Shown here: in pieces, positions 1-6,066 of the stretch | How positions within the stretch are numbered: position 1 is the stretch's first letter | How the letters are laid out: every line of letters starts with the position of its first letter | Program-made: the position numbers and the translations under genes | NCBI GenBank assembly: GCA_937875245.1 | Contig: CALNCH010000065.1 | Span: 1-6,550 of the forward strand | Direction: 5' to 3' | DNA: 6,550 bases | Source of the DNA: an uncultured Spirochaetaceae bacterium | GTDB taxonomy: Bacteria > Spirochaetota > Spirochaetia > Treponematales > Treponemataceae | The notes under the pieces: generated by a model | What the model was told of the DNA's origin: nothing | What the model saw: the letters and a program-made list of their open reading frames with translations, nothing else | Database searches by the model: none

Positions 1-168
1 CGTTTTGTTACCAAGTCCCCGATAACTGAAGAAGTAGAAGATCAAGTGTTATTTCACGGCTATTGTATTTCTTTAGAAGATGCAGCATCTTTTTCTGATG
101 CACAAAGACTTTGGCAAGATGTAAAAGCAATTCGATCAAAATCTGTTTTCACAAAGGTTTCTGATTAA
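1..168 (+). CDS. C-terminal end of an unidentified protein (5' truncated by window)
   Basis: Frame 1 is open from the first base to a TAA at 166-168, giving 55 residues that end in FTKVSD. The start lies outside the window. The visible part is mixed charged and hydrophobic, with a probable helix (LEDAASFSDAQRLWQDVKA), and has no motif I can name. It belongs to the same operon as the next gene: its stop and the following ATG share one base (TAATG), so translation is probably coupled. In Bacillus the gene before yaaR is yaaQ, but this tail is not clearly similar to it. I am confident it is coding because of the unbroken frame and the coupled junction, but I do not know what it does. Confidence 0.7.
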   Translation, partial: RFVTKSPITEEVEDQVLFHGYCISLEDAASFSDAQRLWQDVKAIRSKSVFTKVSD

Positions 169-701
169 TGCCAGGAATTGACCCTTTAGGAGTATCACCT
201 TTTTTTTCTATCCCGGGTAGTAATCAGATTAAAAAAAATGAAAAAAAAGATTCCAAAGATATTAAAAAAACAGGGTTTTCTCGTTTTTTAGAGAACGCTA
301 ATCTAGAAGAAGGAGAAGAAGTATCTTTCGAAAATGATATTTCTTTACCTCCTGAATTAAGAAAAAAATCAATAGATGAAATACTTCAATATTTAGGGGA
401 TTCTGTGTATTCTGCAGGGGATACCTTAAAGAACAATCCTACAATGGACGATTTTAAAGACTATCGTAACAAATTATCACAGTTTATGACCTTTGTTGTT
501 AAACATTCTTATTCTGTAGAAACAACACAAAGGCGTAAAACACGAAGGAACATGAATCCTGCTCCTCATGTGATGATAGAAACAATTAATGCCAAACTGG
601 ATGAACTTGCTGCCGGTATTTTGTTCAACCAGACAGAGCAGATTCAAATACTGGCAAAAATCGACGAAATAAATGGTTTGGTAGTAAATTTGTTGTCCTG
701 A
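168..701 (+). CDS. yaaR: YaaR family protein (DUF327)
   Basis: A 177-residue cytoplasmic protein. The C-terminal half carries the family signature: a helical region around 60-120, then a conserved tail at about 139-176 reading roughly ETINAKLDELAAGIL...ILAKIDEINGLVVNLL, which closely resembles the end of Bacillus YaaR. The family has no established biochemical role; it is often found beside holB and PSP1-domain genes. This copy is somewhat longer than Bacillus YaaR (about 146 residues), because of a Lys-rich, low-complexity N-terminus (about 20-35). The ATG overlaps the preceding stop by one base, and an AAAGG at 153-157 lies 10 nt upstream, a slightly long spacing that fits translational coupling. 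There is no signal peptide or membrane segment. The family call is firm; the function is unknown. Confidence 0.85.
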   Translation: MPGIDPLGVSPFFSIPGSNQIKKNEKKDSKDIKKTGFSRFLENANLEEGEEVSFENDISLPPELRKKSIDEILQYLGDSVYSAGDTLKNNPTMDDFKDYRNKLSQFMTFVVKHSYSVETTQRRKTRRNMNPAPHVMIETINAKLDELAAGILFNQTEQIQILAKIDEINGLVVNLLS

Positions 702-719
702 CCATTTAAAGGGGTTCTA

Positions 720-1649
720 ATGAGTGATGTTTTTGAAAGTGATATAGATGCACTATCTAATGAGGATTTAGCAGCTTTAGAGGATCAAGATTCTCTGGAA
801 CAACAAGATTTAGGAGACTATGTTTTTCCTAGTCCGCTGTTCAAATTAAAGTTAGAATATTCTAGTGAGGGTTTGTATGCTACAGCCCCAGAAGATATGA
901 CTTTGGTAGCAGGTGATGGAGTAATAATTCCAACCCGATATGGAAAAGATTTAGCCTTTGTGTTAGGCATTTCAAATACACCTATTGGCATACGACCATC
1001 TGATATTCTTGAAATTGAACGAAAAGCTACTGAAGATGATTTAGAGCGATTAAAGGGACTGCGAAAAAAAGAGGATGCAGCATTTAAAATTTTTCAAGAA
1101 AAGGTTGAGTTGCATCATTTGGAAATGAAATTGATAGCTACTCATTACTTGCTAGAAGAACAAAAAGTGTTATTTTTCTTTAGCTCTGAAAATCGTGTTG
1201 ATTTTAGAGAGCTAGTCAAAGATTTAGTTTCTGTATTTAAAATGCGCATTGAATTGCGACAGATTGGAGTCCGAGATGAGTCTCGTATTACTGGAGGCTT
1301 AGGTGTATGTGGGCGTCCTTATTGTTGTCATGCAGTTTCTGACCGATTGCGCCCTGTTTCAATCCGAATGGCTAAAGATCAAAACCTATCTCTTAATTCA
1401 ATGAAAATATCTGGCCAGTGTGGTCGTTTGCTTTGTTGTTTATCCTATGAACATGAATGGTATACAGAATCTCGAAAAATGCTTCCAAATGAAGGTGTTA
1501 GAATTTTTTATGATGGAACCAATTTCCGCGTAACAGAAGTAAATCCCATAACATCAATGATAAAAATGTCTGGAGAAGATGGTCGTTTGCTGGAAGTTCC
1601 ATCTTCACGATTTACTCGGCAAGAGGGAAAATGGCGAATAGTTAATTAA
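720..1649 (+). CDS. ricT: PSP1-domain protein, RicT/YaaT-like
   Basis: A 309-residue cytoplasmic protein. After an acidic N-terminal extension (about 1-36, 12 Asp/Glu and no Lys/Arg), the PSP1 fold starts near 39 and includes a GDGVIIPTRYGKDLAFVLG stretch (65-83). Two Cys clusters follow: GVCGRPYCC with C197, C202 and C203, and GQCGRLLCC with C234, C239 and C240. In Bacillus, RicT (YaaT) forms a complex with RicF and RicA that binds Fe-S clusters and affects mRNA maturation by RNase Y, competence, sporulation and biofilm formation; the equivalent Cys positions are conserved there. Whether a Ric complex exists here cannot be told, since ricA and ricF are not in the window. The gene lies 18 bp after yaaR with a good AAAGGGG Shine-Dalgarno at 708-714, 5 nt from the ATG. 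It is the last gene before the hairpin at 1659. Bacillus YaaT is about 275 residues. Confidence 0.9.
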   Translation: MSDVFESDIDALSNEDLAALEDQDSLEQQDLGDYVFPSPLFKLKLEYSSEGLYATAPEDMTLVAGDGVIIPTRYGKDLAFVLGISNTPIGIRPSDILEIERKATEDDLERLKGLRKKEDAAFKIFQEKVELHHLEMKLIATHYLLEEQKVLFFFSSENRVDFRELVKDLVSVFKMRIELRQIGVRDESRITGGLGVCGRPYCCHAVSDRLRPVSIRMAKDQNLSLNSMKISGQCGRLLCCLSYEHEWYTESRKMLPNEGVRIFYDGTNFRVTEVNPITSMIKMSGEDGRLLEVPSSRFTRQEGKWRIVN

Positions 1650-1658
1650 GAAGATAAA

Positions 1659-1700
1659 AAACACCACCTAATAGAGTTTTACCTCTTTTAAGTGGTGTTT
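1659..1700. terminator. Bidirectional intrinsic terminator shared by convergent operons
   Basis: The left arm AAACACCAC (1659-1667) pairs perfectly with GTGGTGTTT (1692-1700). The stem continues inward past a C/A mismatch through TAA with TTA, a T/T mismatch, and AGAG with CTCT, leaving a loop of about 6 nt. On the minus strand the hairpin is followed by TTTTATCTTCTT, a reasonable U-tract for the lipoprotein operon that ends at 1745. On the + strand the arm ends in only TTT before GCAG, so termination of yaaR-ricT may be weaker or depend on stem strength. It begins 9 bp after the ricT stop. Confidence 0.85.
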
Positions 1701-1744
1701 GCAGATTCATTTCGTCACTTTGCTGTGTGCTTTTTCAGTAGCCT

Positions 1745-3238
1745 TTATTCAGCAACAACGGTGTATTGTACAGAACCATTAGTCCCCGAAAGGATGAGTT
1801 GCAAGTTGCCATCGTCATAAAAGTAGGGTTCTGCCTTATTTGGCATACCGGCAGTAGCTGGAATTTCTGTGAGGAGAACATCATTTTTAATAATAAGAAC
1901 TGCGTTTTTATCTGTTACAGCGGCGGTGTACACGTCATTGCTGTTATCGGGATTGTTATACTCAATAGAACTAAGTTGTATAATTTTTCGGTTTGCGGTG
2001 CCAGAAACTAAGGTAAATCCACCTTCTGTGGGCTTTCCCCGAGAACCTGCAATTTTCGAGATGTTTGCAACATAGACACCTTTATCTGGTGCTACGTAGA
2101 CACTATTTCCTGCACTGGAAACCCGTCGTATTGACTGTGAGCCATCTCCAATTTTTAAGGAATTATCTGATCCTAGAATAAGGTTTACAAAATCAGTGTC
2201 TTCCCCAATATCTGCAATATCTGCACTACCAATAATTGTGCCAAGTGGTGTTACAAGGTAGTAGATATTTTCAAGAGAATCGGATGAGTCGTTAATTGCA
2301 AAGTCCAGGATAATATCGCCTTTGATGTTTTTAAGTATTTCATCAGCTTCTTCAGAATCAATAGAATCTAAGGTTTCCCATGTGTTGTTGTCTTCACTAG
2401 GTTCTTCCGTAGTAAAATCGGCTTGAGATTCTGCAAAAATGAGACCAAGACTACTACCTCCCCCAGAGTAGACTGCAACAATAAAAGAAACTGGATTGGA
2501 CTCTGGATCATCCTTGACTTTAATTTCTACTGCTTTTGAAAACTTGATGTCAGGAGAAAGATTCTCTGGCATATTTTTTTTGTAACCACCTCCAGCGGAA
2601 TTTGGGTGGAACAAGCCTTGGTTGGTGTTAAGCCAGAGTTCTTCGATTACAGTGGTGCCGTCCATGTTAAAGGTGAGGCCACGAGATAGGGAGGTGATGG
2701 TTACACCCTCTGGGATGCCTGTTAAAGTTTCCGGTGTGCCGTTGCTTGTAATTGTTAATAAATCTGTTCCATCAAGTAGGTAAAGTGTTTCATTAATATA
2801 CACCGCAGAGGATAGTCCTCCACTTGTTGTTAAAAATTCGTATTTAGGGGCTGCCTCCAAGGTTAGTCTTACTTCGGTGGCGGTTCCAGCCATTATGGAA
2901 AAGGAATCTGAGGTTTTAAGATGTGTAACTTTGAAGTTATTTCCGTCTTTGTATCCATAAGACACTAAGAGTTTATAGCCAGAGCCTGGGTTAAGGTTTT
3001 CGATTTCAACAGAGTTTGTATAATCCACCGTTATTACGTCTTGCCCGTTCATTTTAACGGGAGAATCATTTCTTTCTAGGCTATAGCGAATTATTGTGTT
3101 TACTTCTGGCATTGCAGCACGAGGAGATGGGAGTACCAAGCTACCTGATTCATCTTGCTTAGAAAAAGAGCAGGATAGGGTTAATAGAAGAACCGCAATA
3201 ATGGCTATGCTTGTAATAAGCTTTATTAGTTTATTCAT
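1745..3238 (-). CDS. Predicted lipoprotein with propeller-like repeats
   Basis: A 497-residue exported protein. The N-terminus has Lys residues, a hydrophobic core (7-19) and a lipobox-like LTLSC with C23, the only cysteine; Thr at -3 is unusual but within relaxed spirochaete lipoboxes. Residues about 32-129 look like one beta-sandwich (GSLVLPSP, then NLNPGSGYKLLVSYGY, then SFSIMAGTATEVRLTL). From about 140 to the end there are recurrent short strand-turn-strand units, such as LWLNTNQGLF (201-210), IYYLVTPLGTII (325-336) and VYVAPDKGVYV (380-390), which resemble beta-propeller blades. An acidic stretch (about 272-305) may be a surface loop. No catalytic motif is visible. A strong GGGAGGAG lies 4 nt before the ATG. 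It is the last gene of the four-gene operon, 14 bp after the FecR gene. It is probably anchored in a membrane facing the periplasm or the outside; ligand unknown. Confidence 0.75.
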   Translation of the reverse strand: MNKLIKLITSIAIIAVLLLTLSCSFSKQDESGSLVLPSPRAAMPEVNTIIRYSLERNDSPVKMNGQDVITVDYTNSVEIENLNPGSGYKLLVSYGYKDGNNFKVTHLKTSDSFSIMAGTATEVRLTLEAAPKYEFLTTSGGLSSAVYINETLYLLDGTDLLTITSNGTPETLTGIPEGVTITSLSRGLTFNMDGTTVIEELWLNTNQGLFHPNSAGGGYKKNMPENLSPDIKFSKAVEIKVKDDPESNPVSFIVAVYSGGGSSLGLIFAESQADFTTEEPSEDNNTWETLDSIDSEEADEILKNIKGDIILDFAINDSSDSLENIYYLVTPLGTIIGSADIADIGEDTDFVNLILGSDNSLKIGDGSQSIRRVSSAGNSVYVAPDKGVYVANISKIAGSRGKPTEGGFTLVSGTANRKIIQLSSIEYNNPDNSNDVYTAAVTDKNAVLIIKNDVLLTEIPATAGMPNKAEPYFYDDGNLQLILSGTNGSVQYTVVAE

Positions 3239-3252
3239 AAAACTCCTCCCTT

Positions 3253-4104
3253 TTATGGTTCTGTAATAGTAATTACAACGCTACCATATTTTGGAGTAGC
3301 GTTTGGTTTGGTTTTGCTAGCCTCAGAGCCTGCATTAGAACGAGAATCTGAAGTTGTAACCGAACTTTGTTTCTTTTTAGCATCTTCATCGCTAGAAACA
3401 CTTGTATTAAGTGGTCCTGTTCTTTGTATTTTAATTTCTGCCTGAACACCAGCGCTTACAAGGACTTCTTGGTTTGCATCAGCTGTTATATCTGGAGATC
3501 CTGCAAAGTCTCTGGAGAAATCTGGGTCTGGAACTGGTGCTGCTACTTCAGCCATTTCTGGTGCCTCTTCCCTTGTAGTTTCATCTTCTTCTAAAACAGT
3601 AGGTTTTTGAATTATACGTTCTGGTCGTCCGGGAATTAAAGCAACACGACCTTCAAGGACCTTCAGTTTTAATCCATCAAATTCAAAAACCGTTCCACGC
3701 ACAGAAGCGGTAGAGTAGGGTGATTGAACTTGTAAGTCTTGTTTAACACCTTCTGCTGATTTTACTGACGCATTAACTGTTCCAACTCTAAGATAGCAAC
3801 TTGTTTTAACCGTTCCCTGTTGTTCAATTAATTGGTCAAGAGTCATTCTTGTTAAGGGCTTTACAAAAATAGTAGTATCTGCCATTTCAAGAGTAACCGA
3901 AGAATCAAAACCAGTAGAAATTGTGGTCATAGTTTGAATATCCATACCTTCTTTTGCAGGTGTCCAGGATTGATTTGTAGCTGTTTTTACTTCTACTTTT
4001 CCTTTAATGTTTTTTAGGACAGCTTTTGGGGTATTTGCAAAGCTTAACACACCAAGGCATAGGAAAAGAACAATAACCGAATTACGGATTAATTTTTTGT
4101 CCAT
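3253..4104 (-). CDS. Secreted/periplasmic FecR-domain protein
   Basis: A 283-residue exported protein. The signal peptide spans about 1-23 (KKLIRN, hydrophobic core, cleavage near SFA). A FecR domain covers about 33-158: GKVEVKTA, SWTPAKEGMDIQTMTTISTGFDS, a second repeat around VKPLTRMTL, and the characteristic TASVRGTVFEF followed by VLEGRVALIPG. A further piece, EVLVSAGVQAEIK (213-225), fits the usual tail of such domains. Residues 165-205 are acidic and Pro-rich and 230-272 are Ser/Lys/Thr-rich, probably disordered; the end (KYGSVVITITEP) is one beta strand. Classical FecR is a membrane anti-sigma regulator, but no FecI sigma gene or second membrane segment is seen, so this copy is more likely a periplasmic structural or sensory protein. 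The ATG at 4104 is preferred to an in-frame TTG at 4110, because GGAGG (4111-4115) abuts the TTG but is 6 nt from the ATG. The gap to the barrel gene upstream is 13 bp. Confidence 0.88.
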   Translation of the reverse strand: MDKKLIRNSVIVLFLCLGVLSFANTPKAVLKNIKGKVEVKTATNQSWTPAKEGMDIQTMTTISTGFDSSVTLEMADTTIFVKPLTRMTLDQLIEQQGTVKTSCYLRVGTVNASVKSAEGVKQDLQVQSPYSTASVRGTVFEFDGLKLKVLEGRVALIPGRPERIIQKPTVLEEDETTREEAPEMAEVAAPVPDPDFSRDFAGSPDITADANQEVLVSAGVQAEIKIQRTGPLNTSVSSDEDAKKKQSSVTTSDSRSNAGSEASKTKPNATPKYGSVVITITEP

Positions 4105-4110
4105 ATACAA

Positions 4111-4115
4111 CCTCC
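4111..4115 (-). promoter_or_regulatory. Shine-Dalgarno that decides the FecR-protein start
   Basis: The minus strand reads GGAGG-TTGTAT-ATG. The site touches the in-frame TTG (4110), which is too close for initiation, and is 6 nt from the ATG at 4104, which is ideal. The two extra residues of the longer reading are therefore unlikely to be made. Confidence 0.75.
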
Positions 4116-4117
4116 AT

Positions 4118-5488
4118 TTACATACTCAGTACACAGGATAACTGAATAGAATATTGAACTGATCCAGCAGCCTTTTTATCAAAGGCGCCCCTAGAAGAAC
4201 TATTTGGAAAGAAGAACCCTGTATTTAAGGATACACCTAAATCTGAAAAAATTCTGTAATTTCCATAAAAATCTAATTCAAAACCAAGAAAGCTAGAGTC
4301 TGATCCTGGTTTTAAGCCTGCAAGAGATAAAGGACCTGATGTTGGTCTAAAAAAACCAAATAATTTTGCACCTGTTTGTAGGCTTTCCCCTTCAATTGGT
4401 TTTAAAGAACCACCCAATTCTGCAACAATTAAGTTAGAAAGAAGAGGAGAGCACACAAGACCAAAGGAAGATCCAGTTATTGGGGTAAATTGTTTTGCTT
4501 TTTCTGTTGTATTGCCTTCAATTACATTGCTGTTGTTTTTGTCTCCAGAGGCATATACAAATCTAGCATTAAAAGCAGAATTATAAAAACTTTGGAGGTA
4601 ATAGTTGATAGAAAATCCTAGCATCATGGACTGAATGGGAGCATATTGGTATGAATATTGGTCAGGGGATGTTGAATCTTCTAGCCAAGTGAGGGTTCGT
4701 CCTGTTCCATAGCTAAACCAGGTTGAATAATACAGATCCGCAAGACGTGGAATTGAACCATTAATATAAAGGTTTAAATATTGGCTGTTAAATTTTCCAC
4801 CCTGTGAGCCATCTGTTTCTTCGGTTGCCCATTCGGAAATGAGTTTATCTTCTGGATTCAAATCCTGTTGTGCAATAAAGGACAGGTTAATGGACTGTCC
4901 GAAAAATGTAAGACCGCTTATTTCGCCTATTGTAAACAAGCGCCTTGATCCGAATAAGCTAGATTTATCTGATGCAATATGTTGGTCATATACAGACAAA
5001 GAAATTGAATTGTTGTTTCGCATAATGAATCCAGTATAACCAGATTGAATAGAAATATTGAATTTGTCGTATGTTAAGCTCAATTTTGCACCATCTGCTG
5101 GGTGAGAAAGAATAAGGCTTGTTGTATCTTGAAAAGGGAGCCGTCCTAGTTCTACATGTAATCTTTGTAAATTTTCGGTTGGGGTAGGAATAACAAATAA
5201 GAATCTAAAGCGGTCTATGTCGTAGTTAAAAACGGTAGTATTTGATTCAGTTCCTGTTGCAAAAGATACACCGGTGTGGGCGGAACCTTCAAATAATGAA
5301 CCATTTTTTCCAAATGGGACATTCCACCAGCCGTCTAATCTTAAAGCTGCACTAAAACTGGTTTTTCTAGCTACAGAAGAAATTTCTGGGGCAAGGCTTA
5401 GGTCGAGGCCTCCGTCTTGAGGGAAAAGGGTAAAAGAACAGCACATCAAAAATATGGAAATAAGGAATTTTGTTTTATTAAAGGTCAT
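4118..5488 (-). CDS. Predicted outer-membrane beta-barrel protein
   Basis: A 456-residue exported protein. A signal peptide (about 1-24: NKTK, hydrophobic ILSIFL-type core, ending LFPQ before DGG) is followed by repeated alternating-hydrophobic strands with aromatic girdle residues, for example FSAALRLDGWW, YDIDRFRFLFVIP, RLHVELGRLPF, LYYSTWFSYGTGRTLTW, SMMLGFSINYYL, FLGFELDFYGNYRI and the last strand SVQYSIQLSCVLSM. Loops are rich in Asn, Ser, Gly and Thr. This pattern and length fit a porin-like or adhesin-like barrel, with no recognisable plug or TonB box. The terminal residue is Met rather than the common Phe/Tyr. The Cys pair in the signal peptide (C16, C17) does not make a lipobox, as Met precedes it. 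The ATG overlaps the upstream TGA by 4 bp (ATGA) and has AAAGGAGGT at 5494-5502, 5 nt away. I do not recognise a named family; substrate unknown. Confidence 0.7.
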   Translation of the reverse strand: MTFNKTKFLISIFLMCCSFTLFPQDGGLDLSLAPEISSVARKTSFSAALRLDGWWNVPFGKNGSLFEGSAHTGVSFATGTESNTTVFNYDIDRFRFLFVIPTPTENLQRLHVELGRLPFQDTTSLILSHPADGAKLSLTYDKFNISIQSGYTGFIMRNNNSISLSVYDQHIASDKSSLFGSRRLFTIGEISGLTFFGQSINLSFIAQQDLNPEDKLISEWATEETDGSQGGKFNSQYLNLYINGSIPRLADLYYSTWFSYGTGRTLTWLEDSTSPDQYSYQYAPIQSMMLGFSINYYLQSFYNSAFNARFVYASGDKNNSNVIEGNTTEKAKQFTPITGSSFGLVCSPLLSNLIVAELGGSLKPIEGESLQTGAKLFGFFRPTSGPLSLAGLKPGSDSSFLGFELDFYGNYRIFSDLGVSLNTGFFFPNSSSRGAFDKKAAGSVQYSIQLSCVLSM

Positions 5489-5955
5489 AATTTACCTCCT
5501 TTGAGCTCAAGTAGATAGCCTAGAACCCTAACTACTTCGTCGCCGGCAACAATTCTAGCAGGCCCTGCTGAATCAGACATATATCCAAGATAGACTAGGT
5601 GTTTGTATGCAAATCGTGGTCTTGGAAACAATTTGTACATAACGCCCCCCGGAATTTCAAGACTTTTCATGAGCATAAAGCTAAGTCGGTCGGCACGGAC
5701 TACATCTTCTTCTAAATCTGTTGTTTTTATAAGGTTTAGTTCTTTTGCTTTTTCCATTGCAAGACTAGGGGAGTCATTGCTAGAAACATGCCCACTTGCT
5801 GTTAAAATAAGATATGTTGTTATACCAAGTTGAGCAGAATCTTGTGAAAGCAACTCATCTAAAAGCTCATTTGATTGTGCACTGACGAAAGAAAAGCCCA
5901 TTAAAAAAAGAAAGAGTAAAAAAGACATTAATTTTTTTGATGTTTTCAATTTCAT
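5485..5955 (-). CDS. Small secreted protein with degenerate SLH-like pattern
   Basis: A 156-residue exported protein, the first gene of the operon. The signal peptide is about 1-26 (KLKTSKK, a Phe/Leu-rich core, cleavage after VSA). The mature part is mostly helical: ITTYLILTASGHVSSNDSPS, then AMEKAKELNLI, then DRLSFMLMKSLEIPGGVMYKLFP, then PRFAYKHLVYLGYM and a final helix around VVRVLGYLLEL. The order (a helix with an AASG-like turn, an acidic D-x-V-x-R-A-D-R-L-S start, an aromatic PRPRFAY, and a final GDEVVRVLGYLL) recalls an S-layer-homology-like fold found in spirochaete envelope proteins, but this is pattern recognition, not a search result. A peptidoglycan- or envelope-binding role is only inferred. 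Start choice is uncertain: AAGGAG abuts this ATG, while a TTG at 5949 would be spaced 6 nt from it; the difference is two residues and does not affect the signal peptide. It overlaps the barrel gene by 4 bp. Confidence 0.75.
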   Translation of the reverse strand: MKLKTSKKLMSFLLFLFLMGFSFVSAQSNELLDELLSQDSAQLGITTYLILTASGHVSSNDSPSLAMEKAKELNLIKTTDLEEDVVRADRLSFMLMKSLEIPGGVMYKLFPRPRFAYKHLVYLGYMSDSAGPARIVAGDEVVRVLGYLLELKGGKL

Positions 5956-5961
5956 CTCCTT
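5956..5961 (-). promoter_or_regulatory. Shine-Dalgarno abutting the first codon of the SLH-like gene
   Basis: The minus strand reads TAAGGAG immediately followed by ATGAAATTG. With no spacer before ATG, the best-spaced initiator is TTG at 5949 (6 nt after GGAG). An in-frame TAA lies three codons before the ATG, so no longer start exists. Confidence 0.5.
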
Positions 5962-5969
5962 AATTTAAA

Positions 5970-5998
5970 CTGTAAAATTCCCATACTTGTATTATACT
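5970..5998 (+). promoter_or_regulatory. Candidate promoter of the CHASE2 gene
   Basis: A -10 box TATACT (5993-5998, five of six to consensus) has a 17-bp spacer to a weak -35 CTGTAA (5970-5975, three of six). A start near 6005 would leave an untranslated leader of about 60 nt before the ATG at 6067. The -35 match is weak, so activation by a regulator or use of another sigma factor is possible. A later TATGAT (6046-6051) is too close to the ribosome site to serve. Confidence 0.4.
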
Positions 5999-6009
5999 AT
6001 GAATACAAG
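5986..6009. repeat. Perfect 8-bp inverted repeat over the divergent -10 boxes (operator candidate)
   Basis: CTTGTATT (5986-5993) and AATACAAG (6002-6009) are exact reverse complements separated by 8 bp (ATACTATG), with two further matching pairs outside one mismatch (AT at 5983-5984 with AT at 6011-6012). The centre-to-centre distance of 16 bp would put both half-sites roughly on one face of the helix, as for dimeric regulators. It is not followed by a U-tract on either strand, so it is unlikely to be a terminator. No regulator gene is in the window, and the motif is not one I can assign to a family. Confidence 0.5.
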
Positions 6010-6019
6010 GATACTTCAC
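5991..6019 (-). promoter_or_regulatory. Candidate promoter of the four-gene envelope operon
   Basis: On the minus strand a perfect TATAAT (5991-5996) has a 17-bp spacer to a weak -35 GTGAAG (6014-6019, three of six). A start near 5984 would give a leader of roughly 30 nt before the ATG at 5955. Its -10 overlaps the -10 of the divergent promoter by 4 bp. Confidence 0.5.
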
Positions 6020-6066
6020 GGTTTTTAATAATTCTTTTGCTAATTTATGATTATTTAGGAGAAAGA

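Noticed and set aside
1766..2075. Two overlapping + strand open frames inside the lipoprotein gene (81 and 68 codons)
   Set aside because: They lie antisense to a longer gene with signal peptide, lipobox and strong ribosome site, and their products have no recognisable features.
3236..3258. FecR gene and lipoprotein as two halves of one frameshifted gene
   Set aside because: The lipoprotein has its own strong ribosome site, signal peptide and lipobox, and FecR-domain proteins normally end at this size.
3367..3594. + strand open frame of 75 codons opposite the FecR gene
   Set aside because: Cys/Phe/Ser-rich product of antisense to Ser/Lys/Glu-rich coding sequence; no ribosome site; a shadow of the real gene.
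4839..5039. + strand open frame of 66 codons opposite the barrel gene
   Set aside because: Antisense to a clear coding sequence, no start signal, no recognisable product.
5603..5833. + strand open frame of 76 codons opposite the SLH-like gene
   Set aside because: Antisense to an exported protein in a coupled operon; no ribosome site or conserved pattern.
5986..6009. Inverted repeat as an intrinsic terminator or CRP-type site
   Set aside because: No U-tract on either strand, AT-rich stem with 8-nt loop, and half-sites unlike TGTGA; an operator is a better reading.
6046..6051. TATGAT as a second promoter -10 for the CHASE2 gene
   Set aside because: A start about 7 nt later would fall inside the Shine-Dalgarno, leaving almost no leader, and the -35 match is poor.
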